This document shows, piece after piece, positions 14,683 through 27,600 of a stretch of 64,000 bases of DNA. Source of the stretch: Moniliella sp. 'wahieum' (lineage: Eukaryota > Basidiomycota > Moniliellomycetes > Moniliellales > Moniliellaceae); the NCBI GenBank assembly GCA_003971905.1, contig RSEE01000155.1, forward strand, positions 1 to 64,000, read 5' to 3'. The number at the start of each line of letters is the position of its first letter. Position 1 is the stretch's first letter. The position numbers and the translations under genes are program-made. The notes beneath the pieces were generated by a model. That model had not been told where the DNA came from. It saw only the letters and a program-made list of their open reading frames with translations, and ran no database searches.

Positions 14683-17580
14683 TCATGCCCGCCCGATCTT
14701 CTCGACACGGGAGGTGAGTTGAAGCAGGTCGGCCTTGAGGGTGAGAATCTGTTGTTCTTGCAACTGGAGGAGCAAGGTCAGTCGCTGCACTTCGCTCCCG
14801 GGCGACTGGGCGTCCAGCGACTCCGCAGCAGGGTAGAGCGCTTGCCGCAGGGCCTTGCGCAAAGCCTGGCTTAGCAACACTTCGTCTTGCCACGGCCCAG
14901 CGGCCGTGGTGACGGGGAAGGACGCATCGCACGCATTCAGCACCAGGAGCACCACCACCGCCCCCACAGCAGAAGAGTGGTAATCGATGCTTCTCCCACC
15001 TGGTCTTGCACACTCGACCACATCTTTGTCGCGACCTCCCAGACGGGGTGAGCTCGGACCCCCTGGTGTGGTGGGCAAGACGGCACCCACCACCTTGGTA
15101 GGTGGAGGGATCCACGCCATTCTTCCGCTTGGCCTTCGCTCTCCTCACCTTCGCCCTCCTCACCCTCCTCGGGCTTGAACTCGTTTGCATGGTCTTTCAT
15201 GTACTTGCAAATCTCGAGATTAAGCGCCTTGTAGTACTCTTCTGGCCGTCAATCGAGGCTCGGTCAATCACACCTGCGTTCGTCAGTCCCTTCTGCACTC
15301 TATGCAACGAAAAACCAAAAGGACGTACTGCGGAAAGCTACGCCCGGTCCACTCCACGGTGCAGGTGTGAAGGCGCGTGTTCCACCCCCCTGCCCATGTG
15401 AGGCAAGTGCGAGTCTTGACCGAAAATGAGCCGCCAGAAGGTACGTCGGGGGTCCGTGGGTGGTCAAAGTGGTTGTGTACGTCTCAAAATCGGCATAGAG
15501 CATGCGTCGGTGATCAAACATTGGTCTGCTTGGGACCAATCGAGCCATTCAAAGGCTTGATGTACGACACATGCGCACCATCTCATCGCCTTCCTTCTCC
15601 CAGTCTCCCTGCTCGACATCCAACAAAGCTTGGTTGCCCACCAAAAAGTCGCGGCCAAAGCCGGTAGTAAAGAGAAGGTTATGCAGTGTCTCCACACTGG
15701 TCGGGTATGTGACGTCGAGCACAACATTGGGATAATGCTCGCCGCGCTGACCATCGGCACATTCGGTCGCGCGCTTCTTCCTTCCCCTTTGGACCGTTGA
15801 CTTTTTGTTACTTCCGCAGATCTGCTCCAGCCTTCTTCGTTTGCCTCTTCGTCCTGTCTGACGTGGACGAATCGGACACCTCATCTTCCTCTTCCCCTTC
15901 GCCGAGGGCGCGTTTCTCCTTGCGCTCCATAAACTTGCGTCGAACCGGGCACGCTTGCTCATCCGGGCCTTCATTCGCCCTTCCGCCGTTTCGTCTTCCG
16001 ACGAGTCGGGCGGGACGAGCGAAGGGTGAGATAGGTTCCAGATGTTGACAATCACACCATATGTTGCATCGCGGGCGAGGAGGAAGGAGGCAAAGGTATG
16101 CTACAGACGACAGAAACCCATTGTTAGCCAGTTTCTTTCGCTAGCAGCAACAAAGACAGATATACAAGCATACTTGGCGGTCAGCGTGGCAATGTGGATT
16201 GCGTTGGGGATGACAAGAGCCGTGTTGCGTTTTTCAATCGCCACAATGTCGGCGAAGGGGACAACGAGGTTTGTGACCCAGCCGAAAATGTTGGACTGGA
16301 AGCAGAGATGGTTTCCGACACATAGAGCGGCCCTGTAGAAGAATGTCACGGACCAACGCACAGCCATAGTCTGGGTACTGTCAGTAGGATATAGGGCAAG
16401 CTGGAGAAGGGAGAGAAGGGCCTACCTTCAATCAAGTGTTCCTCGGGAGCGTCAGGGAAAAGGGCGTGGAAGTCCGCATTGCGCTTGGAGGACGCGACGG
16501 CAACCCGGTGATCTGGGGCTCGAGCGTATCGGGCTGCTCCCAATTGCGTGCCCAGGCCCCGTCCGAGTCACTCTCATCCGTCTCCTCGGGAGGTGGGGAG
16601 GAGCGCATGGCCGTCCCCAACGCCATGCCCGTATTCCTACCGAAGCCGCCTGTCTTGCTGTCTTGAACCCTGGCCTTGAATTTGGCTCTCCACCGCCTGG
16701 GCGGGTGCGAGACGGCTAGTGTCGAGTGCCGTGCTGAGCGCCGTGCGCAGCCCTTCGCTAATACCCCTGTCCTCGAGTGGAGCGGGGGTGGGTGGAACTG
16801 GTACGGTGTGCCACATGTCAGCCTGTTGATCCAAAACGCAGCCCCACAACGCTACAGCGCCTCAACCGCAAGTACAGGAAAAAACCACCTACGCAATTTG
16901 GACTCGCCCTCGCCAAACAAGCTCTCGGCGTGAGCGTTGGCCACGTGAGTCGTCGTCAGCAGGCGCGGTGTGATAGCAAAGAATTCCTGCATTTGAGCTG
17001 TCATTCGGCGCCCTCAGCACGCCATACACACCGTTGTTCCGCTGCCGTTGCCGCTGCCTCTCCATGCGGACTGTGACCGCTGGCTGACGCAGCCGGATGA
17101 GTGCCTCGGCTGGCTTGGCGGGACTGGCATTGCCATTGAGCCGATGTGGCCCCAGAGCTAGGCTCGGCGCATTCCCATATGGCGCAACTGGGCCGGACGC
17201 AGCGGCAGGTGTGGATGGCAGAGCGGCCTTGGTCGCAGCAGATCGTCCAGGCGCAGACTGCCGGGTCGGTGGCCCTCCGAGTGCGTACAAGCCTTCCGAT
17301 CGGCGGTTGCCTCGTCGAATGCGGGGACGGGGGGGGAAGTTGGGGCGGGCGCGGCGATGAGCTCGGAGGGGTCGAGTGGGTCGTCGGGGTCGTGGTCGTC
17401 AGCGAAGGAGGCATCGTACGAGAGGTCGCCGAGGGCAAGGCGCATGCGCTCGTGGCGGTTGGGCACATGGGGAGGCGCGTCGGCGGGCGGGCGGGGCGGC
17501 GGTGGGGGCGGCGGAGGCTGCTGGCGGCGGAAGAGGGAGGTGCTGTGGGCGTCGTCGTGGGGGCGGAACATGGACGACAT
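14683..17580 (-). CDS. LAM/Ysp2-type sterol transfer protein (GRAM + VASt), copy A
   Basis: Proteins of this family (yeast Lam/Ltc, animal GRAMD1/Aster) sit in the ER membrane at contacts with the plasma membrane and move sterol. N-terminus MSSMFRPHDDAHSTS is followed by a low-complexity region with PNRHERMRLALGDL and ISEGLRTALSTALDTSRL. The GRAM domain reads LFPDAPEEHLIE, then NHLCFQSNIFGWVTNLV and PFADIVAIEKRNTALVIP (about 16180-16480). An acidic/basic linker leads to the VASt domain (YPNVVLDVTYPTSVETLHNL, about 15700-15760, onwards). A membrane segment (about 14930-15000) and a C-terminal Gln/Leu-rich coiled coil (LLQLQEQQILTLKADLLQL) end at the stop at 14683. It contains introns (for example next to the LTAK of the GRAM domain) and several frame changes. 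It is a paralogue of 48548-51560 in inverted orientation: the core GRAM segment differs at only about 4 of 47 residues, but the N-terminus and VASt have diverged more. Confidence 0.82.
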
Positions 17581-19032
17581 GGTGGGGGTGGGGGTGGGGG
17601 GGGCGGGGGGGGTGCTGGCTAGCTATGGTGCACGTATTATTGCCGCGCCACAGCAGGCTGCCAGCGCCCGCCAGCCACGGCGGCCCAACCCTACTGACTG
17701 CGCCACACTGCACCCGCTCCCCTTACGTACGCCGCTTGGCGGCCCAGTGAGGAATGTACTGCGGTAAACTCGCGCACGCAGAATTGCATTGCGGGCCTCC
17801 GGACATGGAACCAACACCTACCAGACTACGCACGCGTGGTCGGCGTCATGTATTGGATGGTCAAATTTTCCAACAGAGGGAGCGAACCATCACACGAAAG
17901 TCTCCGAGACGGCCGCATATAAACAGCACGCACGAGGCAGCAGGTAAAGCGCTTCATCTGCTCCTGTCTAATCTTTGCACATGCTATGGATTCAGAGAGG
18001 GCCAAAAGATGATCGACTGATATGCACTGATGAGCGTTCTCACAGGTTAATGTGCTTGGCTATAACGAAATCGCCCTTTTCTTATCTGACGTTTGTGCTC
18101 CTGACAGAAGAGACGCTGAGAAAAACAGTGCCCAGATTTGAGAGTTGGAGTCCACACCCGTGATTGTGAAGTGCGGCGGCCGACGCAGACGCCGCGGTCC
18201 CGAGCACCCGCGAGAAAGCTTCATATAAACAACGGATGTGCCACAGTTGGAGAAAAGGAGAAGGGGTATAGGAACCCTACTATTCTCGCAAGGAGGGCGT
18301 GCTGGGGACGACGAGACAGCGGGGGGGCAAAAATGGGGAGTGGCGGAGACAATGCAATCACTACTAAAGAAGAAAGTTGGCATCCGGCCAGTACCACACA
18401 CTCATTTGGCTCTTTCTCCCCAATACGATTGTACCGAGAGGGCCGGACTTCCAACACGGATACTAATGAGCTCTAAGTGACGCAGATGATATCGTTGGTA
18501 AGGAGGGAGAGTATCAAGCTCTACCATCCAAAGTAATAAACATCAAAAGGTTAAGACTTCTCGCATACTGCTAAATAGTAGCTGACAAGTGGGCGCCTCT
18601 CTTTGGGGCTGAAGACACTTCCGACGATCTCCAAGCAATGAGATGATGAACCAAAAATTGCTCCATTTGCACGTAAAACAGCATTTGCATTTCAGAGACC
18701 TCACAGCAATAGAACGTACGAGATTGTGCTAGGGTATGACACAAAGTAAACGCGATACAAAACAATATTTCCTCCCCCATCACAAGAGAGGGAGCGAGAG
18801 TACATCTCAGTCTCCCAAGGGATGAAGTGCTGTGAAAAGGGAGGTAAGGCTGAACCGTGAGGCGTGAAGATTGAGGAGGGTGAAAGAAGGGTGACCGGGG
18901 AAACTGTTTGGAGTTCTTGAAAACGACGAGAGGAACCTTGAATAGGGGGAGGTGAATGGCGGTGACGCTTAAAGGCGTAATCAGTGGAGGAGACAGCGTA
19001 TGAACATTGAGTCGTAAGATGCGAAACTAATT
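17581..19032. other. Spacer with no recognised gene
   Basis: The first part is the GC-rich upstream region of the LAM-A gene. Frames at 18060-18480 on both strands are mutual shadows with no family resemblance. Confidence 0.4.
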
Positions 19033-19996
19033 CTAGGGCCAGTACTCGTCGCCAGAGTCTTCCCAAGAGCGTTGGCTCTTCCCATCTGCAGACACGCCGT
19101 GGTGCAGAAGTACCTCCTGCAAGGTATTCTTTCCACGCTTAACGTTCCAAAAGAACTTGGAGACGGCGCTGGCCGGAAGTCGGCCCTGGGCCACGATGCT
19201 AATAGGGAGAACCCCAGACTGGGTACGCTCGTCCTTCATCCGGGGACGTCTGGAGCTGACTGTGATCACACTCCCGTTCGTTCCGCTGGCACGGTCAATG
19301 AAAACCAGTGTGTCGACGAGGGCATTGGGGTTTGTGGCGTTGCAGTAAGGGTGGTGCATAGTGTAGAAATGTCTTCCACTTTGCCGTCCTCTTCCTCCTG
19401 TAGGGTGAGACGGAGACCGTTCATGTTTAACGCGATTAGCCATCAGCAGGACAAAGCAGAAACCGGGACACCTTCCAAGGTACAAAGACCCATTCGACTG
19501 GATTGGGCCGGTCGCCAGTGCGCTTGAACACGGCAAGGCTCTCCCGGATGGCCATATCGGCCTTTGGAGAGAGATGTTGAGTGAGGTAAAATGCGTAGCA
19601 AATGGTATTAGAGCCAGAATTGGTCCATTTGGACCAAATGCTGCCTCGCCGGGATTGGAACGATACCATACCTTTAAGACAACAGAGAACACAACGAAGA
19701 AGAGTAACGTTGCTGCAGGCCCAAATAAATGAAGATATGTATCCGGCGATATGGAAAAGTATATAAGGTCGGAAAGCGGAAGTGGGCGGATGAGTTGAAT
19801 GAGGAAGAGGGCGCGAGTGAAGAGGAGCTAGGAAAGCAATCGTGGTGCTGGAGAGGGGGCTCGGATGAAGCCTTGGAGAAGAGGTGGTGGTTGAGTGGAC
19901 GAACAGAAAAGGGAGAGACCGCCTGTAAAGTTCGCGGGCGGCCCGATCCATCCGTTGCAGGGGGTACAACCGAATACCCGACTTCATTATATACAC
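19033..19996 (-). CDS. Unknown protein, at least two exons
   Basis: Not recognised. Two minus-strand frames look coding. The upstream one (19436-19996) has a hydrophobic stretch (HIAGYISSFIWACSNVTLLR, possible membrane anchor) followed by GSIWSKWTNSGSNTICYAFY and GDRPNPVEWVFVPWK. The downstream one reads NALVDTLVFIDRASGTNGSV, SGVLPISIVAQGRLP, AVSKFFWNVKRGKNTLQEV and ends GDEYWP at 19033. Regular alternation of hydrophobic and polar residues without low complexity argues for real coding sequence. A short intron near 19430-19480 probably joins them. Start is uncertain. A small membrane-anchored basidiomycete protein is all I can propose. Confidence 0.45.
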
Positions 19997-21361
19997 CCTG
20001 TGACAGTCCTCACATGCCCTAGCAATGGGACGCTGCTGTGGTTATACGGAACACTGGAAATCGCTGCGAACCTGAGAACGCCTGATGAGTGTTCCTGAGG
20101 CCTGAGGCTCAGGCCCGATAGGCAGGTAGACCGGAAACGAAATCGATGCGCTTTTACACACACGTTTATTCAACAGTGTTTTTGTGGTTATCGATTATCG
20201 GTCTGTTTCCATGTGGTATACACGCGATGGGAGAGCAGCCAAGCCCTCTTTACGCCGTTGAGGACGTTGAGGGCCCCCACGCCCTCGCTGTCGCTTACTT
20301 CCTCGCACGTACTTTTTCGTGATCGACTTCAGCTTCATGCGGCCTCTATAGTACTAGCTCCTGGTGTCCACCATGCACCGCCGGCCATCGGCCGTCTCTC
20401 TGATCTAGAGAAAGTGAGACACTCGAACCAAGGTATGTACCGCAGTAAAATCCGTATCAAGCATAGGCGTCATGCAATGCATCCGACAGGGCCCCTCAGC
20501 AGTCTCGGCGGCTGCGCCTCAGCTCAGAGCGCAGTGTAGTGAATGTTGCGCGTGAACGTCGTGACCCGTGCGAACAGTGAACGTGAAATGACTTTGTCTG
20601 GGCCAGGCCTGCGCATAGCGCAGCTGCTCGGTTCGACGTTGGGCGTGCTCAGTATACGTTCAGTGTTCAAGTTGAACGTTGAAGTTCAACGTTCAACGAG
20701 CTTCATGCATCATGCATCATGATGCTGGGTGTCGGTACACCGGGGCTTCTTTCTCTACTTGGATCTTGGATCTTATCGATTATCGCACTGGTTCTACGGT
20801 GTTGCATGTTACACGTTGTCCACGTTGTCCACGTTGCCACCGGTTATGGATGGACGTGTTGACCCTGATTTCACTCAATACTGACGGTTATACTTTTGCC
20901 ACTGTGAATATTGAATGCACGTTTGGTAAGTATTGGTTGGTAAAAGTAACACGGTTTCGTGCACAGCGCCATCGCGTCCGACATACGCGTTACTAGGAAA
21001 CCAAGGAGAATTGGGGGTAGCCTTCGGAGACGCATCTGAGCAACGATAAGATCTAAGACCCAACTGTCACATGTCACACTAAGGCCGGCCTTAGGCCTTA
21101 TAGGCCTTATAGGCTTTACTAGCTTACTTCAGAGTGTTGCAGCCTACGTACGGGATGGCAGTTACCAAAAAGCACAGATAATAGGAACGAATGGCGGCCA
21201 TCTGAAGGTCTTGATCGACCTGATATCCTGGCAATTCCCCTGATTCCTTAAACGGGGTTGGCACTAACAAGCAACATACGCCGGATGAACGGGTCGATTT
21301 ATGTGCAGCGTTTCTTTGTCTCAGCCTTGAGCTCTGTCAATGATATGGTTACAGAATAGAG
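19997..21361. other. Spacer rich in palindromic heptamers
   Basis: No gene seen. It holds AGGCCTG-type units (20096-20115), AACGTTC units (20675-20698) directly followed by (ATGCATC)2 (20705-20718), three CCACGTTGT-like units (about 20818-20840), and AGGCCTTAT units (about 21085-21112). Confidence 0.6.
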
Positions 21362-21366
21362 ATAGG
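21362..21366. repeat. Target-site duplication, left copy (ATAGG)
   Basis: Five bases directly before the TGTCATG start of the solo LTR, identical to the five bases directly after its end (22197-22201). Confidence 0.85.
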
Positions 21367-22196
21367 TGTCATGGGGGGGGTCCCGACCTCGGGACCCCCC
21401 CTGTAGTTTAGGGGTATAAAAACGTTAAACGTTAAACCCCTAAACAGATCAATCGGGGCCTCGTACGTTGGGTCCTGCTTCAGATGCTGGTCGAACCGAG
21501 CGGGTGTAGAGGCGAGGGAGAGACCCTCTAGTTTATTGGGCGGCTGCCTGGGTGCAAAGGCCGCAGTCCAGACCCTCCGAGGTATTAGGAGCCGCGTACG
21601 TAGGTCGTTAGACCAGTTGAAGGGGTCCCGGAGCTCCGAAGTTACTCTGTTCCTGGAAGCGTTATCACACTCGGTACGCTGTAGCTGGCGGGAACAGACA
21701 GAGTCCTAAAGCAGAGCAAGCGCTACTGATGTGAGTAAACGCGGCTTGCAGTGCACTCGACGTAAGTCATAAATTCGTAAGCGTAAGGGTGGTAGAAGGT
21801 GGAAGGACTAGAGAGGAACTGGTAGTCGGGGAGACCAAAGGTAGAAGACAGGATGGTCGACAAGGACCACAGCGAGCAAGCCTTAGACATGGCTGCTTAT
21901 ATATAGCAGAAAAGGAACCAGGCCTCAAGTGCCTCATGAGATGTGACAGGTATAGACAGAATGTGCTGCTGCGGGTGCAGCAGGAAGGGTTCTGACAAGA
22001 CTGGACGCAATGGGCACAAAAAGCATCGTACCGATAAGCCCATGCGACCATGGCGGGCCGCGGATGACATCCGCAGCAAAGATAAGGTGTCTACTGGCTC
22101 TCTCTCGCTAGTCTAACCGGACTGACGGGTGTTGGGCTGAGATGTCTACGACATGCGGGGCTCAGCGTCCGGAGATAACCGGAGCGCCCCGTAACA
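21367..22196 (-). mobile_element. Solo LTR, probably Ty3/gypsy type, 830 bp
   Basis: The block begins TGTCATGGGG and ends CCCCGTAACA, thus TG...CA, and is flanked by a perfect 5-bp duplication ATAGG. Read on the minus strand it begins TGTTACGGGG, has a TATATATAAG promoter-like box (about 21896-21908) followed by a pyrimidine-rich region, and ends in a perfect inverted repeat (about 21373-21402, GGGACCCCCCC arm) before CATGACA. That order matches U3-R-U5 in minus orientation. No internal element sequence adjoins it, so it is a solo LTR left by recombination. An intact duplication suggests a fairly young insertion. Family assignment is inference. Confidence 0.85.
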
Positions 22197-22201
22197 ATAG
22201 G
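22197..22201. repeat. Target-site duplication, right copy (ATAGG)
   Basis: Matches 21362-21366 exactly. Confidence 0.85.
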
Positions 22202-22376
22202 CAGGGACATAGGGGAAACGTTTTGCTCACACCAGGGACGTTTAACCGTCATATTTTCTACTACTCTCACGCCCGCCCACCACCGCATCTGCAGGCCCGG
22301 GCCTTTTTGGGCCCGCCACATTCATACCCAAAAGAGTTTCGCGTTTCGCGTTTTCGTTGCTGCCATGGAGGCTGAT

Positions 22377-23678
22377 TTTATCTGGTACAAGTTAAAGCTC
22401 CCAGCGACCAAAAATGCGGCTGTTCAGTCCGTTCCATCACTCGGTTAGCGGGCGCCAGGTTTCTCCACAACAATGACCAAGACAAAACGTACTCAAACAC
22501 TGCCATCGTCGTCCACTTGCGGTTCGCGGCTTCGGGAAGACAAGCGAGCGGGGGCCATGGAAAACAGCATCGTCGACCTCTTGTGGTTTGCGGGGGAGAC
22601 AGTGCATAAACTTCCAGTCCGGGTTTGCCCCACCGCGACGAGCCAGGTCATCCGTGATCTGGAACCCTTCAAAGTCGCGCAGGCGCTGCTCCTTCGACGC
22701 CTCGTCGCCCATGCTGATCCATGTGTCGGTGACCAACACATCCGCCCCGGCCACAGCCTCCTCGGGACTGTGGGTCCAAGTCACAGTACCAGCACGGTAG
22801 CCCCCCTTGACAAACGTTTCGTCCTCCGGCAGTTGAGCCAGTAGCTTGTCGAGTGTAGCGAACACCACTGGATCCTTTGCGTACATTTTCCCTTTCGGGG
22901 CCGGTGCAGCGACCGCAACGTCAATGCCCAGACGTGGGAATGCGACCAAGATATCGTTAAGAATGTTGTTGCTGTCTCCGATCCAGGCAACCTTGAGCCC
23001 TGCCAGGGCACGAAGGGAAGTTCCCGGGGGACTGGTCAGCTGTGCATTAGACTCGCTGTTAGGGAAGTGCTCGGCCATTGTGAGAAGGTCGGCCAAGATC
23101 TGAGTGGGGTGGTAGCGTTCAGAAAGCGCGTTCACTACCGGTACAGCCGAGTTTTTGGCTAGAACCTCGATATCTTCATGCGCCCCGACACGGGCCATGA
23201 TTCCATCCACCATGGAGGAGACGACCTTGGTCGTGTCATAGAGCGTCTCATTGACGCCAAGCTGAATGTCAGAGGGGGCAAGGAAGAGCGGATGACCCCC
23301 GAGCATGTTGATCGACGTCTCGGATGCCAGACGCGTACGAGTTGATCGCTTGGTGAAAAGGAGGGCAATGGTCTGCCCGGCCAGCGACTGGGGGACCACA
23401 TCGTTCTCCTCGAACCCGTCGTTCTCCCTTAGACCAGCCGAGTCCGAATCAGCGAGGGAAATGGCCTTGCTGATTTCCTTGAATTGGCTGGCTGTGTCGA
23501 TGAGACTCTGGATCTGACCAACGTTTAGATCGGCAAGAGTCAGGAGCGACGGGGGCTTGCGGGGTTCGAAGGCAGTACGGGACGAGGAGAAGGCACGCGC
23601 TGAGGCACGAGTGGTGTGCAGCACAGGAGAGCACAGGCGGGCCGCGGATAGGGAAGAGCGGAAAGGCAGCGAAAGCAT
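22377..23678 (-). CDS. Ornithine carbamoyltransferase, mitochondrial
   Basis: It catalyses carbamoyl phosphate + ornithine to citrulline in arginine biosynthesis, in the mitochondrial matrix. The ATG at 23678 starts a typical presequence (MLSLPFRSSLSAARLCSP, Arg/Ser-rich, no acidic residues); an upstream in-frame ATG (23768) gives a less suitable leader. Catalytic motifs are present: carbamoyl-phosphate loop FTKRSTRTRLASE, LGGHPLFL, YHPTQILADLLTM (HPxQ), WIGDSNNILND (ornithine side), DTWISMGDE and the Cys of FMHCLPR. At about 22534 one base seems to be missing from a C run (read on minus): shifting by one restores the usual ending NRKWTTMAVFEYVLSW with stop near 22377, whereas the uncorrected frame runs to 22437 with an unrelated tail. 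No intron is evident. Confidence 0.93.
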
Positions 23679-24639
23679 GGCGAAGCTGTGGCCGCGAGAC
23701 GATGGATGGAGATGGTGGTGGGAAGAAGAAAAACCCGTTTTCGTTTGTGCACGGACGGACTTGGACATTTCACGCGTCCCTCTGGACAGTCATGCTGGGG
23801 TCACCGGGGCCACCGAGCCGGAGTCATAGCTGGGCGTGCTAGTCATGCGCATCGGCGTTCAGACGTTCAGCGGCTCAACTCAGGGTCCCTCTAGTAGCTC
23901 TAGTCCACACATGCGTACCGGGTTACGCTGACTAGTGACTATAACGCAACGGAAAAGCCGTCTGTGCCCCGGCCTGGTCTGGGATAGATCCAAGATCTAT
24001 GATCTAACCCGCACTCTGACTCGGTTGCTAGCCCCGCTGCTAATGGGCAGCAGAGTGACTCGATCGCAGCTGCCACTGGGGCCTGAGACGGATCGCTGTG
24101 CTTACGGCAGGGGCCCAGTACGCCAGATAACCAGCAAATCAGCAATCGATAAGCCCGTAATTGATGCATGACGCATCATGCATCATGCATCATGGCACAC
24201 TACCACCCCCTTCGTTCTCCTTGTTTTTCACCCTTTCCTAGTAGTACGATGCATCCAGGCGCTTCGCGCAACCCTAGTTGCAGAGGCCATCCAAATTCTG
24301 ACAAGAGGGGAAAGGGAAGAACCGATGGTGACAACAGGATGAGAGGACAGGCAAGGCAAGAAAAACGCTATTGGGCTTGCTTTCTCCTCACGTGCAACAT
24401 AATGCCGTGTTGGCAAAAACGCGATGAGGCTGCCTTTTGTTTTTTATCGTGCCAAAAGGCCTCCCTCCTATAACCCTTCTGGCGCTGAAGATCGTGGAGG
24501 ACGGCCGCAGCGTTGGTTGCCCACTACGCTTGTCATTGCCTATCGAAAAATACTTCATGTAAAGTTGGTTCATCACGAGATTGGTTCGCTCATTTTCGAG
24601 ACGAGAGAGAAAGATAGAGAAAAATTAGGAAGAACCACA
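23679..24639. other. Spacer between OTC and RNA14 3' end
   Basis: Probable OTC promoter on the left. It contains an (ATGCATC)2 array at 24178-24191 within a longer ATGCATCATG run. No gene seen. Confidence 0.5.
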
Positions 24640-27600
24640 TTAGTACTGCCTGGGCCTGCCCACGGTCGCTCGCAGCCACGGGGGTCGCGATGGCGCAGCG
24701 GAATGATCCCCGAACGCAGCTTGGCCACGAGGAGAATTGAACCCCCTCGATCCTGCCGAGGGCATTTGGGCCGACCGCAGTTCCCGGAGCAACATGTCGG
24801 GGGCCACAATCGGACCATTGTAGGTAGCAGCCGGAACCAGTTTGGCCACCAGTTCCCATACCGAGGGAGGAAGGTTGACGGCATCTTGGGCTTGTCCCAG
24901 TGCACGTTCGCGTTCGCGCTCCCTTTCGCGCTCTCGCATGGCAGGCGGCGGACCTCCCAGCTTGATGCGTTTCGGACCGAATCCCATCTCCTCTCCGGCC
25001 CGCTTGAAAGGCACAAAGGGTATGGGGGAGTTTGACCGAGCTCTCGACGCAGGAAGGGGCTCTTCCGCCGCCGCCCCACTAGCGGGAGGAGGTTGCACGA
25101 CGGGCGGCGGTGCGGACCGCTGCAGCTGTTCTTCTTCCTCAGGTGTAGGGTGGCCCAAGTCACGGTGATGAATCGGTGCGTCGTCGGCCCACACGACAGC
25201 CTCGACAGGGCTTCAAGCGGAGAAACAGAAGGGTACATGGCCAAAAAGCGCGAGTCCAAGGACCCAATAGCCGCTGCATCGCCGTACTGGTGAGTGAACT
25301 CTCTCCACCGTTCCCACAAAGGCTTGGTCAGCTCCGGCGACAAGGGACTGGACACGATGCGCTCAAACAGCGCACGGGCATTGTTCTCGTCGTTGATGGA
25401 GAGAAGAAATTCGAGGTAGCGAACCGCCAGGGCCGCTGCCGCTTCTTGGGAGGCTTGCATGGCCGCCGCTCCCCCCACGGAGGGAATCGCGCCTGTGCCC
25501 GTGCCCGACGAAGCCACACTCGGTTCCCCCGGGGTAAGAGCCAAAACGGCGGGAGAGGCAAAAAGTTTGCACGCCAGCTCAAACACATTGGTGGCAACGC
25601 GTGTGTCCTTCGAAGTGTGGTACTCAATCAGCGCACTCGCCTCGTACACGCGCCACGTCGTATGGGCCGACTTGCGCGCCCGGGCAAAGATAGCACGCAT
25701 AGGCCGTAAGCCTTCGATACGACGGATAGCCTGCATATACTTGATCCACACCACCGTCAAGTCGTTGCGCAACTTGGTCGTGCCCTGCATATAGGCCTCG
25801 TCCAACCGTGCAATTTTGCGATCCCGCTCTTCCTTTGCTCTCCGACTGAGCGCCTGCGGCATTCCACCCTCATCATCCGAATCTTCATTAGCAGCCTCAG
25901 CTTTTGGCTCTTTGGGGGCTTGTTGAGGGTCCAAGGCCTGAATGGCCTTGGTGTGAACGCTAGCCCGAGTGTCCAATTGCGCCGTTAGGGCCTCGATTAA
26001 TGCATCAAACACTTGACCCACTCGAGGCTTGGTCGGCTCCGGGACAGAGAAGGCTTCCTCCTGTACTGCATCGCCAGCCTGGTTTAGTCCTGGAATAATT
26101 TGGGCTGGAGGAGGGGGCAATGAAGCCGGCTGTCCATCGAGAAGAATGCGTTCCACATGCTGCACCTGAGCCAGACCCAAGAGGAAACTCCGCGGGTTGG
26201 CCTGGAAGCCTTCGTTGCAACTTCCATCCATCAGGGATCTTACCCGCCGAGAAATAGTACGTGGCAGCACGGTGCCTGCAGTGGGCTAAGTTAGCTACTT
26301 GGCCCTCATCCCAGGCTACAGAACAACATCGCGTTGGTAGAGAGCCTGTCTAGGGAACAAGAAGGTAGGACGTACCACATCTCAGGGTAAAACGGCAGGG
26401 CGGCCAGCGCATGGTGCAGCACATGCTCCACCCGGTCCACCAAAGCCGCCTTCTGTGCTGCATCATTCTCATCCAGTTTGAGGGGGTTAGACAATTCCCA
26501 ATCGATTAGTGCGACCCATGCGGCCGCTAAGCTGCGGTCCCTTGCCGCCGCATGCGGATCAGCCACCCCGTCGATGCGGGCCTGTGCTGGAAGCGGATCC
26601 CAGGCGGGCGGGAAAGGCAAGAGTGCAGGAGAGGAGGCGGAATGGATGCGATCAAAGAGCGCATCCGATGCCTTTGACACCTCTCGTGCCGACATGTAGG
26701 CTGCAGATCGGTCCCCTACTAGCTTGCGCATCGTTGTGCGCGAGGTGGCGGTTTCGAACGCATTGTAGTCTCTCCAGAGCACCTCGACTCCCGCAGTGGG
26801 TTGAATAACAGCTTGATGGTAAGCCCTTCGGACTGCATCAAGTCGCTGGGCCTCCTCCCAGGGTGAGTGGGCCGGACGCTCTTTCAAGAGAGTAATGTAC
26901 TCCTGCCATAGCATGCCTGCCCCTCTCTCGCCCCCCACGCGCTTAAGAACGTATTCATAGGCACCCTCGGTCACTCGGCGAGCAGCGGCCGACTCGGATG
27001 CTGCCGACAAGTCTGCTTGCACCACCGCAGCAGCGGGGAGAGGGTGGATCCTCCGCACATACGCCACATAAGCTGCACACACGTTGACCGAGACTGTGTG
27101 TTTGAGCGCACGCACTAGAACTCTCTCCACCTGGGCAAACTCGGACATGGACGAGAGAAGCTCAATGTACTTCACCCAAATGCTCTCGGCACAGGGAAGG
27201 AACGGAGGATCTTTTCGTACAATGCGACTTGGTCGCCCACATCTGCGTTTCGTTCCACCTCTGCATCCAAAAGCGCTATCCACGCCGGCCCATCCCTGGC
27301 ATCCGCCTCAATACGAGCGCGGGCTAGGCTGGCCTTGTTCTCAGGCTCCAGTTCCTGAGGTTTGGCAGGCCCGGACTGAGCTGGCTCCGTCGATGGGAGC
27401 GAGGATGGAACACCCGAGACCGCAGGTGAGGAGCGGTCAATGCGAGGGTCTTGAGGCGTGGTGTGGGCTCACTCTTGACAGGGTTGCCCTGGCGCTTGGC
27501 GTCCTTGGGAAGGTCGTCGATGGGGGGGAGGTTGGGCTCGTCGTCGTCAAGGAAGCGGACACCGCGAGCGCGGGTACCGTCACTGGCAGCGCGGAGAAGG

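Noticed and set aside
24715-24740. Sequence resembling a tRNA T-loop (GAATTGAACCCC)
   Set aside because: It lies in the RNA14 coding tail, and no matching acceptor or anticodon stems were found.
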